DNA from: Euglena gracilis
Lineage: Eukaryota; Euglenida; Euglenophyceae; Euglenales
Assembly: GCA_039621445.1 (NCBI GenBank)
Contig: CP154956.1
Span: 38,962,553 to 39,026,552, forward strand
DNA length: 64,000 nucleotides
Direction: 5' to 3'
Part shown: positions 49,991-61,334 of the stretch, in pieces
Layout: each line of letters starts with the position of its first letter
How positions within the stretch are numbered: position 1 is the stretch's first letter
Program-made: the position numbers and the translations under genes
The notes under the pieces: model-generated
Told to the model about the DNA's origin: nothing
Seen by the model: the letters and a program-made list of their open reading frames with translations, nothing else
The model's database searches: none

Positions 49991-50960
49991 TCGACTTGAC
50001 CGTTTTCGGCCAAAAAAGTCGAAAAAAATCGAAATTTTTTTTTTGCCCGAAACGATGTTTTTTGGCCTCCCGGACCCAGAAAAACTGTTTTGGAGCCGAA
50101 AACGAGCGTTTTTCGACCCGCCGGCGCCCCGTTTTGGGCCGCCGACCCATTGACTTTGGGTCAAAACCGGGTCGAAAAAGTCGAAAAAAATCGAAATTTT
50201 TTTTTTTGCCCGAAACGATGTTTTTGGGCCTCCCGGACCCAGAAAAACTGTTTTTGAGCCGAAAACGAGCGTTTTTCGACCCGCCAGCGCCCCGTTTTGG
50301 GCCGCCGACCCATTGACTTTGGGTCGAAAAAGTCGAAAAAAAAAAAAAATTTTTTTTGCCCGAAACGATGTTTTTTGGCCTCCCAGACCCAGAAAAACTG
50401 TTTTTGAGCCGAAAACGAGCGTTTTTCGACCCGCCAGCGCCCCGTTTTGGGCCGCCGACCCATTGACTTTGGGTCAAACCCGGGTCAAAAAAGTCGAAAA
50501 AAATCGAAAATTTTTTTTTGCCCGAAACGATGTTTTTTGGCCTCCCGGACCCAGAGAAACTGTTTTTGAGCCGAAAACGATCGTTTTTCGACCCGCCAGC
50601 GCCCCGTTTTGGGCCGCCGACCCATTGACTTTGGGTAAAACCCGGGTCGGAAAAGTCGAAAAAAATCGAAAATCTTTTTTTTGCGTCCCGGATGATGTTT
50701 TTTGGCCTCCCGGACCCAGAGAAACTGTTTTTGAGCCGAAAACGAGCGTTTTTCGACCCGCCAGCGCCCCGTTTTGGGCCGCCGACCCATTGACTTTGGG
50801 TCAAAACCGGGTCGAAAAAGTCGAAAAAAATCGAAATTTTTTTTTTGACCAAAACAATGTTTTTGGGCCTCCCGGACCCGGAAAAACTGTTTTTGAGCCG
50901 AATATGAGCGTTTTTCGACCCACCGGCGCCCTGTTTCTGGCACAAAACCCATGGATTTCA
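49991..50960. repeat. 162-bp satellite array 2, about 6 units
   Basis: Same unit as array 1, including a variant lacking part of the CGGGTC segment and one with GCGTCCCGGATGATG, also present in array 1 (as TCTCCCGGATGATG). Shared variants show the blocks arose by duplication. Confidence 0.93.
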
Positions 50961-51800
50961 GGCAAAAGAGCTCCATGGAGTGCGCCGGTATGTATGGAGG
51001 GGTCAATGAAGGGGTGGGTGCGCGCTTATAAAGAGCTCAGCACTATTCAAAACCTGGTCGCTGAGCTCTTATCCCTTTATGGGTAAGAGCGAAGCTTACC
51101 CCTGGCGAAACGCCCCCCCTCGACCCCCCCCCCCGCCCCCCCCCCCGCGGGCCCCCCCCGGGTCGGGGCCACCTCGGGAACCGACGGATTATCACCATGA
51201 TCCCGGCCCCGTTCCCGGAATTTTTTTTTTCAGTCGCGAGCGACTGGATTCCCAGTTTCCGAATCACCTGGGATTGACCCCCAACACCCCGCCAGGCCCG
51301 AGTTATTCACACACGAAGGGGTCCAAACTCGGTAGGATTTACCTGCCCCCCCTGGATAAGCCCCCCCCTTTGGACTGCCAAAAAATGTCAAATTTCAAAA
51401 TATCTCCAAAATGAAGCCAAATCAAAGGAAATGTCCGGAGACCTAATTTGATGCCCTTGGAACGCCCCATCTACCGGTATTTTGATTTCCCCGCAACTCC
51501 TCGCCCAGCCCGAGATACGGCCGTTTTCGGCGCAGATGGCCGTTTTGTACACTTTTCCCACTGTCCGACTTAGCCGTTTTCGGGGGGTGGGGGGTCAAAA
51601 AATCGATGTTTTCAAAATTTCTCAAAAATGATGCAAAATCAAAGGAAATGTCCGGAGACCTAAATTGAAGCCCTTGCAACGCTCTATCTACTGGGGTTTT
51701 GGTTTCCCCGCAGCTCACCGCCCAGCCCGAGATACGGGCGTTTTTTTTGGCCAATTTGGGCCGTTTCAGGCCGTTTTGTACACTTTTCCCTCTGTTCGAC
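50961..51800. repeat. Linker and head of satellite block 3
   Basis: Nearly identical to 49121-49990 over the head (GGATTATCACCATGATCCCG to GGGCGTTTTTTTTGGCC), pointing to recent duplication of a block of about 1.8 kb. Confidence 0.9.
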
Positions 51801-53740
51801 TTGACCGTTTTCGGCCAAAAAAGTCGAAAAAATCGAATTTTTTTTTTTTTGCCCGAAACGATGTTTTTTGGCCTCCCGGACCCAGAAAAACTGTTTTGGA
51901 GCCGAAAACGAGCGTTTTTCGACCCGCCGGCGCCCCGTTTTGGGCCGCCGACCCATTGACTTTGGGTCAAAACCGGGTCGAAAAAGTCGAAAAAAATCGA
52001 AATTTTTTTTTGCCCGAAACGATGTTTTTTGGCCTCCCGGACCCAGAAAAACTGTTTTTGAGCCGAAAACGAGCGTTTTTCGACCCGCCAGCGCCCCGTT
52101 TTGGGCCGGCGACCCGTTGACTTTGGGTCAAAACCGGGTCGAAAAAGTCGAAAAAAATCGAAAAATTTTTTTTTGCCCGAAACGATGTTTTTTGGCCTCC
52201 CGGACCCAGAAAAGCTGTTTTGGAGCCGAAAACGAGCGTTTTTCGACCCGCCAGCGCCCCGTTTTGGGCCGCCGACCCATTGACTTTGGGTCAAAACCGG
52301 GTCGAAAAAGTCGAAAAAAAATCGAAAAATTTTTTTTTGCCCGAAACGATGTTTTTTTGGCCTCCCGGACCCAGAAAAACTGTTTTGGAGCCGAAGATGA
52401 GCTTTTTTCGACCCACCAGCGCCCGTTTTGGGCCGCCGACCCGTTGACTTTGGGTCAAAACCGGGTCGAAAAAGTCGAAAAAAATCGAAATTTTTTTTTT
52501 GCCCGAAACGATGTTTTTTGGCCTCCCGGACCCAGAAAAACTGTTTTGGAGCCGAAAACGAGCGTTTTTCGACCCGCCAGCGCCCCGTTTTGGGCCGCGA
52601 CCCATTGACTTTGGGTCAAAACCGGGTCGAAAAAGTCGAAAAAAATCGAATTTTTTTTTGCCCGAAACGATGTTTTTTGGCCTCCCGGACCCAGAAAAAC
52701 TGTTTTTGAGCCGAAAACGAGCGTTTTTCGACCCGCCAGCGCCCCGTTTTGGGCCGCCGACCCGTTGACTTTGGGTCAAACCCGGGTCGAAAAAGTCGAA
52801 AAAAATCGAAAATTTTTTTTTGCTCGAAACGATGTTTTTTGGCCTCCCGGACCCAGAAAAACTGTTTTGGAGCCGAAAACGAGCGTTTTTCGACCCGCCA
52901 GCGCCCCGTTTTGGGCCGCCGACCCATTGACTTTGGGTCAAAACCGGGTCGAAAAAGTCGAAAAAAATTGAAATTTTTTTTTGCCCGAAACGATGTTTTT
53001 TGGCCTCCCGGACCCAGAAAAACTGTTTTGGAGCCGAAAACGAGCCTTTTTCGACCCGCCAGCGCCCCGTTTTGGGCCGCCGACCCGTTGACTTTGGGTC
53101 AAAACCGGGTCGAAAAAGTCGAAAAAAATCGAAATTTTTTTTTGCCCGAAACGATGTTTTTTGGCCTCCCGGACCCAGAAAAAACTGTTTTGGAGCCGAA
53201 AACGAGCGTTTTTCGACCCGCCAGCGCCCCGTTTTGGGCCGCCGACCCATTGACTTTGGGTCAAAACCGGGTCGAAAAAGTCGAAAAAAATCGAAATTTT
53301 TTTTTGCCCGAAACGATGTTTTTTGGCCTCCCGGACCCAGAAAAACTGTTTTGGAGCCGAAAACGAGCGTTTTTCGACCCGCCAGCGCCCCGTTTTGGGC
53401 CGCCGACCCATTGACTTTGGGTCAAACCCGGGTCGAAAAAAGTCGAAAAAAATCGAAAATTTTTTTTTGCCCGAAACGATGTTTTTTGGCCTCCCGGACC
53501 CAGAAAAACTGTTTTTGAGCCGAAAACGAGCGTTTTTCGACCCGCCAGCGCCCCGTTTTGGGCCGCCGACCCATTGACTTTGGGTCAAAACCGGGTCGAA
53601 AAAGTCGAAAAAAATCGAATTTTTTTTGGACCAAAACAATGTTTTTGGGCCTCCCGGATCCGGAAAAACTGTTTTCGAGCCGAAAATGAGCGTTTCTCGA
53701 CCCACCGGCGCCCTGTTTCTGACACAAAGCCCATGGATTT
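51801..53740. repeat. 162-bp satellite array 3, about 12 units
   Basis: Same unit, many copies with GACCCGTTGACTTTGGGTC and TTTTGGAGCCGAAAACG variants, so this array expanded locally from its own subtypes. The last unit carries the GACACAAAGCCCATGG border. Confidence 0.93.
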
Positions 53741-53925
53741 CAGGCAAAAAGAGCTCCGTGGAGTGGGCCGGTATGTATGGAGGGGTCAATGAAGGGGTGG
53801 GTGCGCGCTTATTAAGAGCTCAGTACTGTGCAAAACCTGGTCCCGACCACCCCCCCCCCTGGGGGGTAAGGTGGTAGGGGGGGGGTCCGGACCACCCCCC
53901 CCCTAGATGTTGGGATCCGATAACC
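53741..53925. repeat. Terminal linker of satellite block 3 and G/C-run module
   Basis: Contains GGTATGTATGGAGGGGTCAA, GAGCTCAGTACTGTGC and a TCCGGACCACCCCCCCCCTA module shared with 31220 and 36290. Confidence 0.8.
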
Positions 53926-53955
53926 TCACGACGAGTGTTGTTGAGTGTTGATGAG

Positions 53956-54086
53956 TGTTGACCCCTGAACTGAGTATCCCCTGGTGGATTGTAAGCCTGC
54001 ATGCAGCCTTTGGTGCAGAAAATCTCCGGCACTGTCTACCATGGTTGGATAATGTGATGATAGCCAGGCGAGCGGATCCCAGCAGG
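53956..54086 (+). CDS. Putative exon, unrecognised gene
   Basis: Open frame LTPELSIPWWIVSLHAAFGA, ENLRHCLPWLDNVMIARRAD, then PSR, ending CCCAGCAG|GTGTGA. Reads like protein and ends at a donor, but the left end is undefined. A second stretch, VLATHSGFEILDHTLRSGRG, near 54217 might be the next exon. No family recognised. Confidence 0.35.
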
Positions 54087-54656
54087 TGTGAGTTAAGAGT
54101 CTCCATCCGTCCTTTTTTTTCCAACTCAATCCCAACCGGCATGTCCAGGTTTTTTTGTTGACTCCCTTTTGACGGGTGGCTCATTATCAGATTGGATGTA
54201 CCTCTTGATTACGGAGCGTGCTGGCCACCCACTCCGGCTTTGAAATCCTGGATCACACCCTGCGGAGTGGACGTGGTCGCCCCCCCCCCCCCCCCCCTCA
54301 CAGAGATGTCGGAAATGTCATACAGGCCCCCCCTTACTTGCACATTGTATCACCCGGCTGCGCGCACGGCCCCCACCCCTCCGTTGGCCTGGTTCGTGGT
54401 CCACTGATAGGCCGGGGCCGGGACTGGACTGGTACTGCGCATGGCACCTCGGGGGCAATGTGCTTGACCATGCCTGCCTGTGAGGGTTCGGTGTCCGACA
54501 GGAGGTGTTTGCCTTTCTGAAGGGGACATCAGCTGGCAGTGGTAAAGAGAAACCAGGGCAGCTGGGAAGTATGTGGATAATACAAGCTCGAGCTTTCCTC
54601 TCCATGCCCCCATGCCCCCATGGACCTGATTTTTGATTGGTTTAGTTTATTTTGAT

Positions 54657-54925
<269 letters not shown>

Positions 54926-55234
54926 ATTTGTCATTTAATTATTTTCTTTCTATATTTTTTTTTTGCAGGCCGCCAGAACCCCGGTTCTAGGGATACCATT
55001 GAGCACACCACGACCCCTCCCCACACAGACGGCTGCACATTGGATGCCCCCCCCCAGCCTGCACCACTGACACCAACCGATCCCCCCCCTGGCCTTTGGA
55101 TATTTTTCAACGTGCTCACACACACCCAAGCCTCTCGAAGCAGGTGAGCAGTGTTTCTGGAAGAACCAACCTAATATCGCCGAGACGTCTCTCAGCCCCC
55201 CCACCCCAGCCCTTGGCTGCCTACATACCTCCTC

Positions 55235-55415
55235 CTCTGTTTTCTACGTCGTCCTCTCTCGGTCCGCCGCGGCCGTCGACCTGTCGTTGTTTCTCTCTCG
55301 GTCCACCGCGGCCGTCGTTTTGTCGTTGTTGTCTCTCGGTCCGCCGCGGCCGTCGACCTGTCGTTGTTCTTCCTCGGTCCACCGCGGCCGTCGTCCTCTT
55401 GCTGTTCTCACCCCG
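55235..55415. repeat. Tandem of TCTCGGTCCGCCGCGGCCGTCG units
   Basis: Five imperfect units of 33-40 bp contain CTCGGTCCACCGCGGCCGTC followed by a TGTCGTTGTT or TCTTGCTG half. Might be coding (Ser/Arg/Pro-rich) or a minisatellite. Confidence 0.75.
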
Positions 55416-55906
55416 CCATCAACCCCGGAGCTCCTCTCGGGCCCCAGCGGCCTGATTGAACCCCACACAATTTATTGTGCCGGCCCTTGCCATCATCTCT
55501 GTCTCCCCCCTTCTGTTCGTTCTCTTTCATGCTGCCGCCGGCATCCTTCTGAGTCCATGAGCCTCCATCCGCTTTCTGGTTCTGCAATCTGATCAAACTG
55601 GAAATAACCTCCCTATGATGGACTGTCCAGGGGTGGCGCTGTTTTTTATACCCACCATCCCCACCCCCAATGGCTTCTGAAGCCCAGCAGCTGGTTGGTG
55701 GCCTTGCTTTCCTTCTCGCCCCATTTCACCCGCACCACTCTCAGCCATGTCTTACCCTCACAGAGACCTAGGATGGCGTTGGATAGTTTGGTGGATAGAT
55801 TCGGGGGGGGGGTAGCAGGCCCTCAATTGTAAGAGGCCGTCAGCCGTGTGAGGACCAGGGCCGCAGGGTTGGAACCCCTAATGCTGAACACCCAGCAAAC
55901 TGTACC

Positions 55907-56240
55907 TCCACGGCACTAGCTGTGGATCCATGTTTGGACGTTCCCAGTGCCCCCATGAGGAGACCACCTTCTGCAACCCCCCCATCCGCCCACTCCACAC
56001 CCCGCCCCCAGGTCCTGCAATGCCAACCCCAGCCCGTCAGCCAGCTGAACGATCCCCGGCAGCAGCCATTTGCCCCCCCCCCCCTGGAGGGTGGACCAGC
56101 GGCCCCCAGCACCCACTCACTCCCACCACCCCACCCTGTACCACGCTCATCATGGAGCGGCATCCGGGCCCCGGGTAGGCCCCTTGGAGGCAGGGCCATA
56201 GTGGCCCTGTCGACCTTGGGCATTGCAGTGAAGTGGGGCG
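55907..56240 (+). CDS. Proline/serine-rich open frame, possible exon
   Basis: From about 55907 the frame reads LAVDPCLDVPSAPMRRPPSA, QVLQCQPQPVSQLNDPRQQP and PRSSWSGIRAPGRPLGG, then IVALSTLGIAVKWG, without a stop for about 110 codons. It is not a simple repeat, which favours real coding sequence, but no domain is visible and boundaries are unknown. Confidence 0.3.
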
Positions 56241-56439
56241 TTTCTAATCCTAATCCTAATCCTAGATGTTGGGAGGGGGGGTCCGGACCCCCCACCCCCC
56301 CCTCCTTGACAGGTGCCAAAAATAGCAGAAAATTTTCTTCCGGCGCTGCGCGCCGGAAAATGAGCAAAAAACACCCCTTTTGCTGACTTTTGGCCATATT
56401 GCCCATTTTTTGATGTGTTGGTGTTTCCCCCCAAAAACA

Positions 56440-56554
56440 TGTTCAAAAAATTCAAAAATTGAGCATTTTTGGATCGATTTTCAAAGAAAAACCAGGGTTT
56501 TTTGACCGATTCCGACCCAATTTCCGGCCCTTTGCCCATCCATGAAATCGAAAA
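56440..56554. repeat. Repeat R1, left part, split by the DIRS element
   Basis: GAGCATTTTTGGATCGATTT through TTTCCGGCCCTTTGCCCATC to CATGAAATCGAAAA, where the DIRS begins. The right part resumes at 61335 with AATTTCGGCCCTCCCTCAG. Confidence 0.85.
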
Positions 56555-56694
56555 TCGTACTCCCTCGAGGCAAGCCGAGAAGGGAGGAAGGGACACCGAG
56601 GGCGAAGCACAAAGACATTGTGAGGCCATGCCTTGCTCGCCGGCGGTTTGCTGTGTGATTGTTCGCTGCGCTGGGTTAGGAGGTCCTGCTTAGT
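56555..56694. repeat. DIRS left terminus (segments C and B)
   Basis: C: GTACTCCCTCGAGGCAAGCC ... AAAGACATTGTG; B: GGCCATGCCTTGCTCGCCGG ... CTGCTTAGTGCC. B is the inverted repeat of 61230-61298. Confidence 0.93.
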
Positions 56695-56852
56695 GCCGCC
56701 TCGCCGGAGTTGGCTGCATCGTCTCCGACGTGGCGACCATGGCGCTTTCTTTTCCCCTCGGGGGGTCCCCCCCCCACCTCCCCCCACTGGCTCCCATCTT
56801 CTGACCGAGGGCGTTTGAAGACAAATTTTCTTAAAGGGTGGAGGGGTCGGGC

Positions 56853-56957
56853 TCACAATGTCTTTGTGCTTCGCCCTCGGTGTCCCTTCCTCCCTTCTCG
56901 GCTTGCCTCGAGGGAGTACGAGACACCTCGGGCTCCGCACTTTGCCATTGTGAGGCC
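56853..56957. repeat. DIRS internal complementary region
   Basis: 56853-56920 is the exact reverse complement of C; 56921-56957 that of A with one or two differences. The joint reads GGGAGTACGAGACACC, showing how the two element ends abut in the circle. Confidence 0.93.
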
Positions 56958-56959
56958 AG

Positions 56960-57870
56960 ATTGTGCACTGAAAATAGGGGGGCAGGGCATTCTCCAAAGA
57001 ACCTCAGGCACCAAGTCTTTGATAATGGGCTGTGAAAGCCTCTCCACCCCCTTCCATTGACCAATTTCACAAACTTCTTGGGCAGAAAGGCCCATTTTTT
57101 TTAGAAAAACCAACCCCTGCCCCTCTGGTGGAGTGGGGTCCCCAAACCTGGGGGGTACCCCCTGTTTGGTCAAAAAGTCTTTGGTTATAGAAGCAATGGT
57201 ATCTGCCTTAATGGCTTTGTAGGGGGGTAGTAACGTAATTAAAAGGGGGCCCCCAGGTTTCATAAAGAAACGTGTTGCTGTCACATAAGACATCGTCAAA
57301 TGAAAGGGACTGATTTGGGGGCACTGAGGAATGGAGACAACTCTCTCCCACTTGTGGACTTTCTGACCTTTACGTTTAATTTTGATGTAGGGTGCCCCCC
57401 CAACACACTGGTGGTTCTTTGGACCTGTGCTAAATCAGAACTTCTGTATAAACACAGGATTCGTGAACAGAAAATGAGTTGTGTACGCAATGTACATATA
57501 TCAGAGGGCAGGGGGGACTGTGCCAGCCCCAGGAGGATTGGGAGGGGATCCCAGAATGCACCATATTTCTCCAGGTTTTGCTTCCAAAGCCTTTTGTAAG
57601 GTGCCAAAGTGGCATGGAAAATCAGGCCCCCAAAGCCAGGGATCAATAGCATAGCACTGTATGCATTGCGTGCTTGGGCCTTTGAAAATTGAAAAAGTTG
57701 AATTAAAGCGTCAACCACTTGGTCAGTGGTGGCTTCAGGGGGGGGTACCCCCATTTTTCCAGAATCACCCATAAAAGCGTAAAGGCACTTTGGTACCTTT
57801 TCAAACTGGGGTTTCTTCCCAGGAAATCTGTAATGGTTGAATTTTGTATTTGTTTCCCCTCCAAAGTTTG
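56960..57870 (-). pseudogene. DIRS tyrosine recombinase, frameshifted
   Basis: In pieces on the minus strand: RYQSAFTLLWVILEKWG (57810-57750), ARNAYSAMLLIPGFGGLIFH and FCSRILCLYRSSDLAQVQ (57660-57400, the latter with the R-x-x-D-L block around the first catalytic Arg). Then AIKADTIASITKDFL, MGLSAQEVCEIGQWKG and an end near 56960. Changes of frame fall near 57750 and 57300. The H-x-x-R block expected before the GLSAQEV helix is not recognisable (TPPEGQGL instead), so even ignoring frameshifts the enzyme may be inactive. Confidence 0.75.
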
Positions 57871-59640
57871 CCTGAGCAAATCATGCAAAGGAGGGGCCAC
57901 CTGGGGGGTGGCATTTTCTCCTCCCTGCAATTGGTGAACATACCCATGTAGGGGGTGATTTTCATGCAGGGGGTCCCTGGTACTTTCATTTTTATTAATT
58001 GGGGCCACCATGTGGCTGAATCCCAGTAGGGGGTGACCATCAAAACTTTGGTTTGTGGAAACATTTTTAACCTGGGGAGAAATTTTTGAATTACAGACCA
58101 GTGGGGGTTTGCATAAAGTCCTCCCATGTTGTCTAGTGGACATTGCAATGAATCAACTTCTATGGCTTCCCAGTGGGGCCACCTGGCAACAAATTGTGGC
58201 AGTTTTTTTGTTGCCTGGTGAGGCAAAAAGGTCTGTTTTCAGGTTTATGTAATTTTTGAACTGCTGCCTCAGCCATTGAAAAAGTTGGGGGTCCAGGGAA
58301 TAATCCCCCCTGTCCATTTCCCACCTGCTTATGGGGTCTGCCAGGCATTCCTGTGAAGGAACCCACTTTACTTGAAGGGTTATGTTGTGTTCCATGCACC
58401 ATTTGAAAAAGGGTCTTAGCATGGAATTGAAGGGGTCTTTTCTGCCCCCCCCCCTTTTGTTAAGTAATAGTAAATTACTTGATTGTCCACTGACAGGGAC
58501 ACAGTTTCTCCTGGCTGGCTGAGGCTTTGAACTGTGCTTATTGCTGCACTTAATTCCTTGACATTTATGTGCAAAATGGAGTTTTCCCTCCAAAATTCTT
58601 GCACAATTTTTCTTGTTCGAATGTCCAGCCCCCCCCAGGCATGGGTGCTGCTGTCTGAGTGCAACTCTCTGGTTGCACTTTGGGGGAAGGGTCTGCCCCC
58701 CCATGTGTCCAGCAGAAGTTTTATTTCTCTTAATTGGTCCTTTATTCTTTGAGAAATGGGGTGTTTTGAGTCCCAGGGGGCTGTGGAATTTTCCACCAAA
58801 AAATTTGCCAGGGCATCCGTAAAGGCCCTTAGAAAGGGCAAGGCCATTAGATTGCATCTGATTTGGCCCAAAATGGCAGCCAGTTGCCTTTTTGACATGT
58901 AATCTTTTTTCACTATTTTTCCCAGCTCCTTTTTTACTGTTTTTATTTTCTGGGGGGGCACCTGTAATTTTCCCTCTTGGAAGTTTAGCTGAAATCCAAG
59001 ATGATTACCGATTTGGGTGGGCTGCAGGGTGGACTTTTTTACATTGATTTTGAATCCTGATTTGATTAAATCCCTGACCACTGTGTTCAGGTTATTTTGT
59101 AAGATGTTTTGTGTTGGGGCCACCAGTAAAATGTCGTCCAGGTAAATAAATACCTGGATGCCCTTTTTCCTCCACAGCTTTTCGAATGTCTTCATCACTG
59201 ACATAAAAATTTGGGGCATTACATTTAGGCCAAAACAGCCTGCCTGGAATTCCCAGGTCTGCCCCCCCACCTGATGTCTTAGAAAGGGCCTTAGGGCCTG
59301 GCTCACTGGGATGTGGAAGTAAGCATCCTTCAGGTCTATTTTTGCTGCCCAGTGGCCTTTTTATAACACTGGAAAAATGTGCTGGATGTGATCCAGCTTG
59401 AACGGTTTCACTTGGAATCGTTGATTTATTTCCCTGCAGTCGCTTATTAATCTCCATTTTGTCTGCTCCCCTTCTGGTTTCAAAATCAGAAACCAGGGGA
59501 TTAGGTGCTGGGTGGTTGAATCCCTCACCCTCTTTACGGATCCAGATTTTTCGTAATCCAGCAGTATTTTTTCTGCTTGGTGCAGGTTCAAATTTGCCCT
59601 GGATTTTGGGTGGGTGGACAATTTTGGTGGTTTTACCCAA
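57801..59640 (-). pseudogene. DIRS reverse transcriptase-RNase H, broken
   Basis: The RT starts near 59640 with QPPWVKPPK, then KWRLISDCREINQRF and FKLDHIQHIFPVL. A TAA at 59361-59363 follows in frame. The same frame resumes with DLKDAYFHIPVSQALRPFL, GCFGLNVMPQIF and the catalytic FIYLDDILLV (59125-59155). RNase H shows LHSDSSTHAWGG (58630-58666). The frame is lost at the C10 run near 58447 and resumes as RPFFKWCMEHNI and VPSQECLADPISRWE. It is lost again at a seven-base A/T run near 58205, after DLFASPGNKK, and resumes as LPQFVARWPHWEAIEVDSL to the DIRS-type VTPYWDSATWWPQL segment. Confidence 0.88.
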
Positions 59641-59699
59641 GGCGGTTGAATGCCATCCCTGATTAGTTGACATGTTGTTGGGGGGGCATTTTTTGTCCA

Positions 59700-59890
59700 C
59701 CATTTCAGGCTTTTTTGCAGCCTTTGATGGAGCTGGGTGTCTCCCCATTTTTCCTCCATGCAATTGATTTCTTGGATCAGATGATTGTGGGGGGGCTGGG
59801 CTGGAGATGTTGGACCTTTTAGGCTTTTTTGCAGCCTTTGATGGAGGGGGGTGTCTCCCCTTATTTCCTCCACTGAATTTATTTTCTGGA
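59700..59890 (-). repeat. Direct repeat inside the DIRS ORF
   Basis: About 87-bp units encode HLIQEINCMEEKWGDTQLHQ and HLIQKINSVEEIRGDTPLHQ, each followed by RLQKSLK. A tandem duplication in the linker between gag-like and RT regions. Confidence 0.8.
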
Positions 59891-60079
59891 TAAGATGATT
59901 CTGGGGGGACTGGGTTGGGGGTGTTGGACATTGCACCCCTAGGTCCCCTCGGGCTTGGGCCCTTGGAAAAAGAAATTTTTTCTGGGGGGATGTGCATGCA
60001 CTCTCTCCCTCTCTGCTCATCTCTCTGGATGATCTTGTTGTTGGGAGACATACCATAGGGCTTAAGGCCCCTGTTTGGC

Positions 60080-61050
60080 CTATCTGGTCTTCTCCATGCT
60101 GATGTGGTTGGTTGACATACCAGAGGGGGGCCTCTGTGGGTCCCCCCTTGATTGATTGATCGGGAATTGAGAAATAAATGTAGGAGGGGTTCCTTCCCCT
60201 CCCTCCAAAAGGGCCACTGTGGGTCCCTTTTCCTCCTGAGGCTGTGTCATTAAAGGGGCCACTGTGGGTCCCCTTTCCCCCCTTTTTTGGCAGAGGGCCT
60301 CTGTGGGTCCCTCGGGTGATTTCTCCAGCAGCTGTCTTAGCTTCCTTGTGGACAGTGTGGGTCCCCCCTGCTGGTTGGGCATGATGCCCCTTAGCTTCTT
60401 GGTGTCCACTGTGGGTCCACCCTGCTGGTCTCCAAGGTCTCCATGTGTAAATTTTTTTCCATAATTCTTCTGTAGGTCTTCCAGGCCTTGATTTGGCCTC
60501 CAACCCCACTTCAAATCTGGGGGGGCTGCTGTGGCCCCCCTTTTCCCCTTGAGAGGGGCTGTTGTGATGGATGAATTGGGGGGGTTGGACAGACCTTTTC
60601 TGCCCCTTCCTGAGGGGATTTGCTTGTAAAACTGGCCCCCATGGCCCCTGTAGTGTTGTCCTCCTTGGCCTTGATTCCATCTCCCCTTCCTTTGGCCAAT
60701 TGTTGCATAGGTGACTGGGCGGCTTTGGGGGAGATGCCCCACGTGTGTGTGCTGTGGTTGTTCAATTGTGGAGCATTTTGGGCCCCCCTGGCCCATCCTT
60801 TGCCCATCAAGTGCTGGGGCAGATTTTTGCCTTCTGGGCCTTCTGGCCACAGTGGTCCAAGGACCGTGGCCGTCACTGGGGAGGGGGTTGGGCTGGGATG
60901 GGAAATTTCTGGTGTGGGGGTCTGGGGGGGGGAAACGGCCACGGTTCGCCGCGTGTCGACCGCATCTCCAAGTTCTCCTGCTTCTGCGGCAACTGCTCCA
61001 GGACGTCCGTGGCCATGTAATCCCAATTTCTTCTCCACTGCATTGCTCAT
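60080..61050 (-). pseudogene. DIRS gag-like ORF, one frameshift
   Basis: Starts MSNAVEKKLGLHGHGRPGAV (ATG near 61051) and changes frame at a G/C run near 60925. It continues WTTVARRPRRQKSAPALDGQ, YATIGQRKGRWNQGQGGQHY and a Gly/Pro/Lys-rich tail with GGPTVDTKKL/GGPTLSTRKL repeats to a stop at 60080. It is basic and RNA-binding-like, as in DIRS first ORFs, with no zinc knuckle seen. Confidence 0.6.
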
Positions 61051-61229
61051 TGAAGTCAAAATTGAAAATTGATAATTGAATTCTCAATTGCTATTCGTCT
61101 GGATCGTGTCCTTCTGGATATTGAATTGATATTGACTTCTTTTCTCGGTTCTTCTTCGTTCGTGAACTCTTTTCCTTTCTTCTGGGTGTCGAAGGGCAAG
61201 TTAGGAATCAGCCAATCCAGCGAAAAAAG

Positions 61230-61334
61230 GCACTAAGCAGGACCTCCTAACCCAGCGCAGCGAACAATCACACAACAAACCGCCGGCGAGCAAGGCATGG
61301 CCTCACAATGGCAACGTGCGGAGCCCGAGGTGTC
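61230..61334. repeat. DIRS right terminus (segments B and A)
   Basis: B: GGCACTAAGCAGGACCTCCT ... AAGGCATGGCCT, inverted with respect to 56624-56694. A: CCTCACAATGGCAACGTGCG GAGCCCGAGGTGTC, complementary to the internal region. Confidence 0.93.

Larger units (their letters stand above)
56555..61334 (-). mobile_element. DIRS-type tyrosine-recombinase retrotransposon, 4780 bp, structurally complete but decayed
   Basis: On the minus strand the order is right terminus, gag-like ORF, reverse transcriptase, RNase H with the DIRS-specific extension, tyrosine recombinase, internal complementary region, left terminus. Segment B (56624-56694 / 61230-61298) is the shared inverted terminal repeat. The outer extensions differ: A (61299-61334) at one end, C (56555-56623) at the other. 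The internal region at 56853-56957 is complementary to C and A joined end to end. That arrangement is unique to DIRS elements, which replicate through a circle and make no target duplication. No target duplication is seen here. Coding regions contain several frameshifts and one nonsense codon. Confidence 0.93.

Noticed and set aside
49638-53789. Minus- and plus-strand frames of 250-435 codons
   Set aside because: They consist solely of 54-residue repeats of the 162-bp satellite and are open on both strands.
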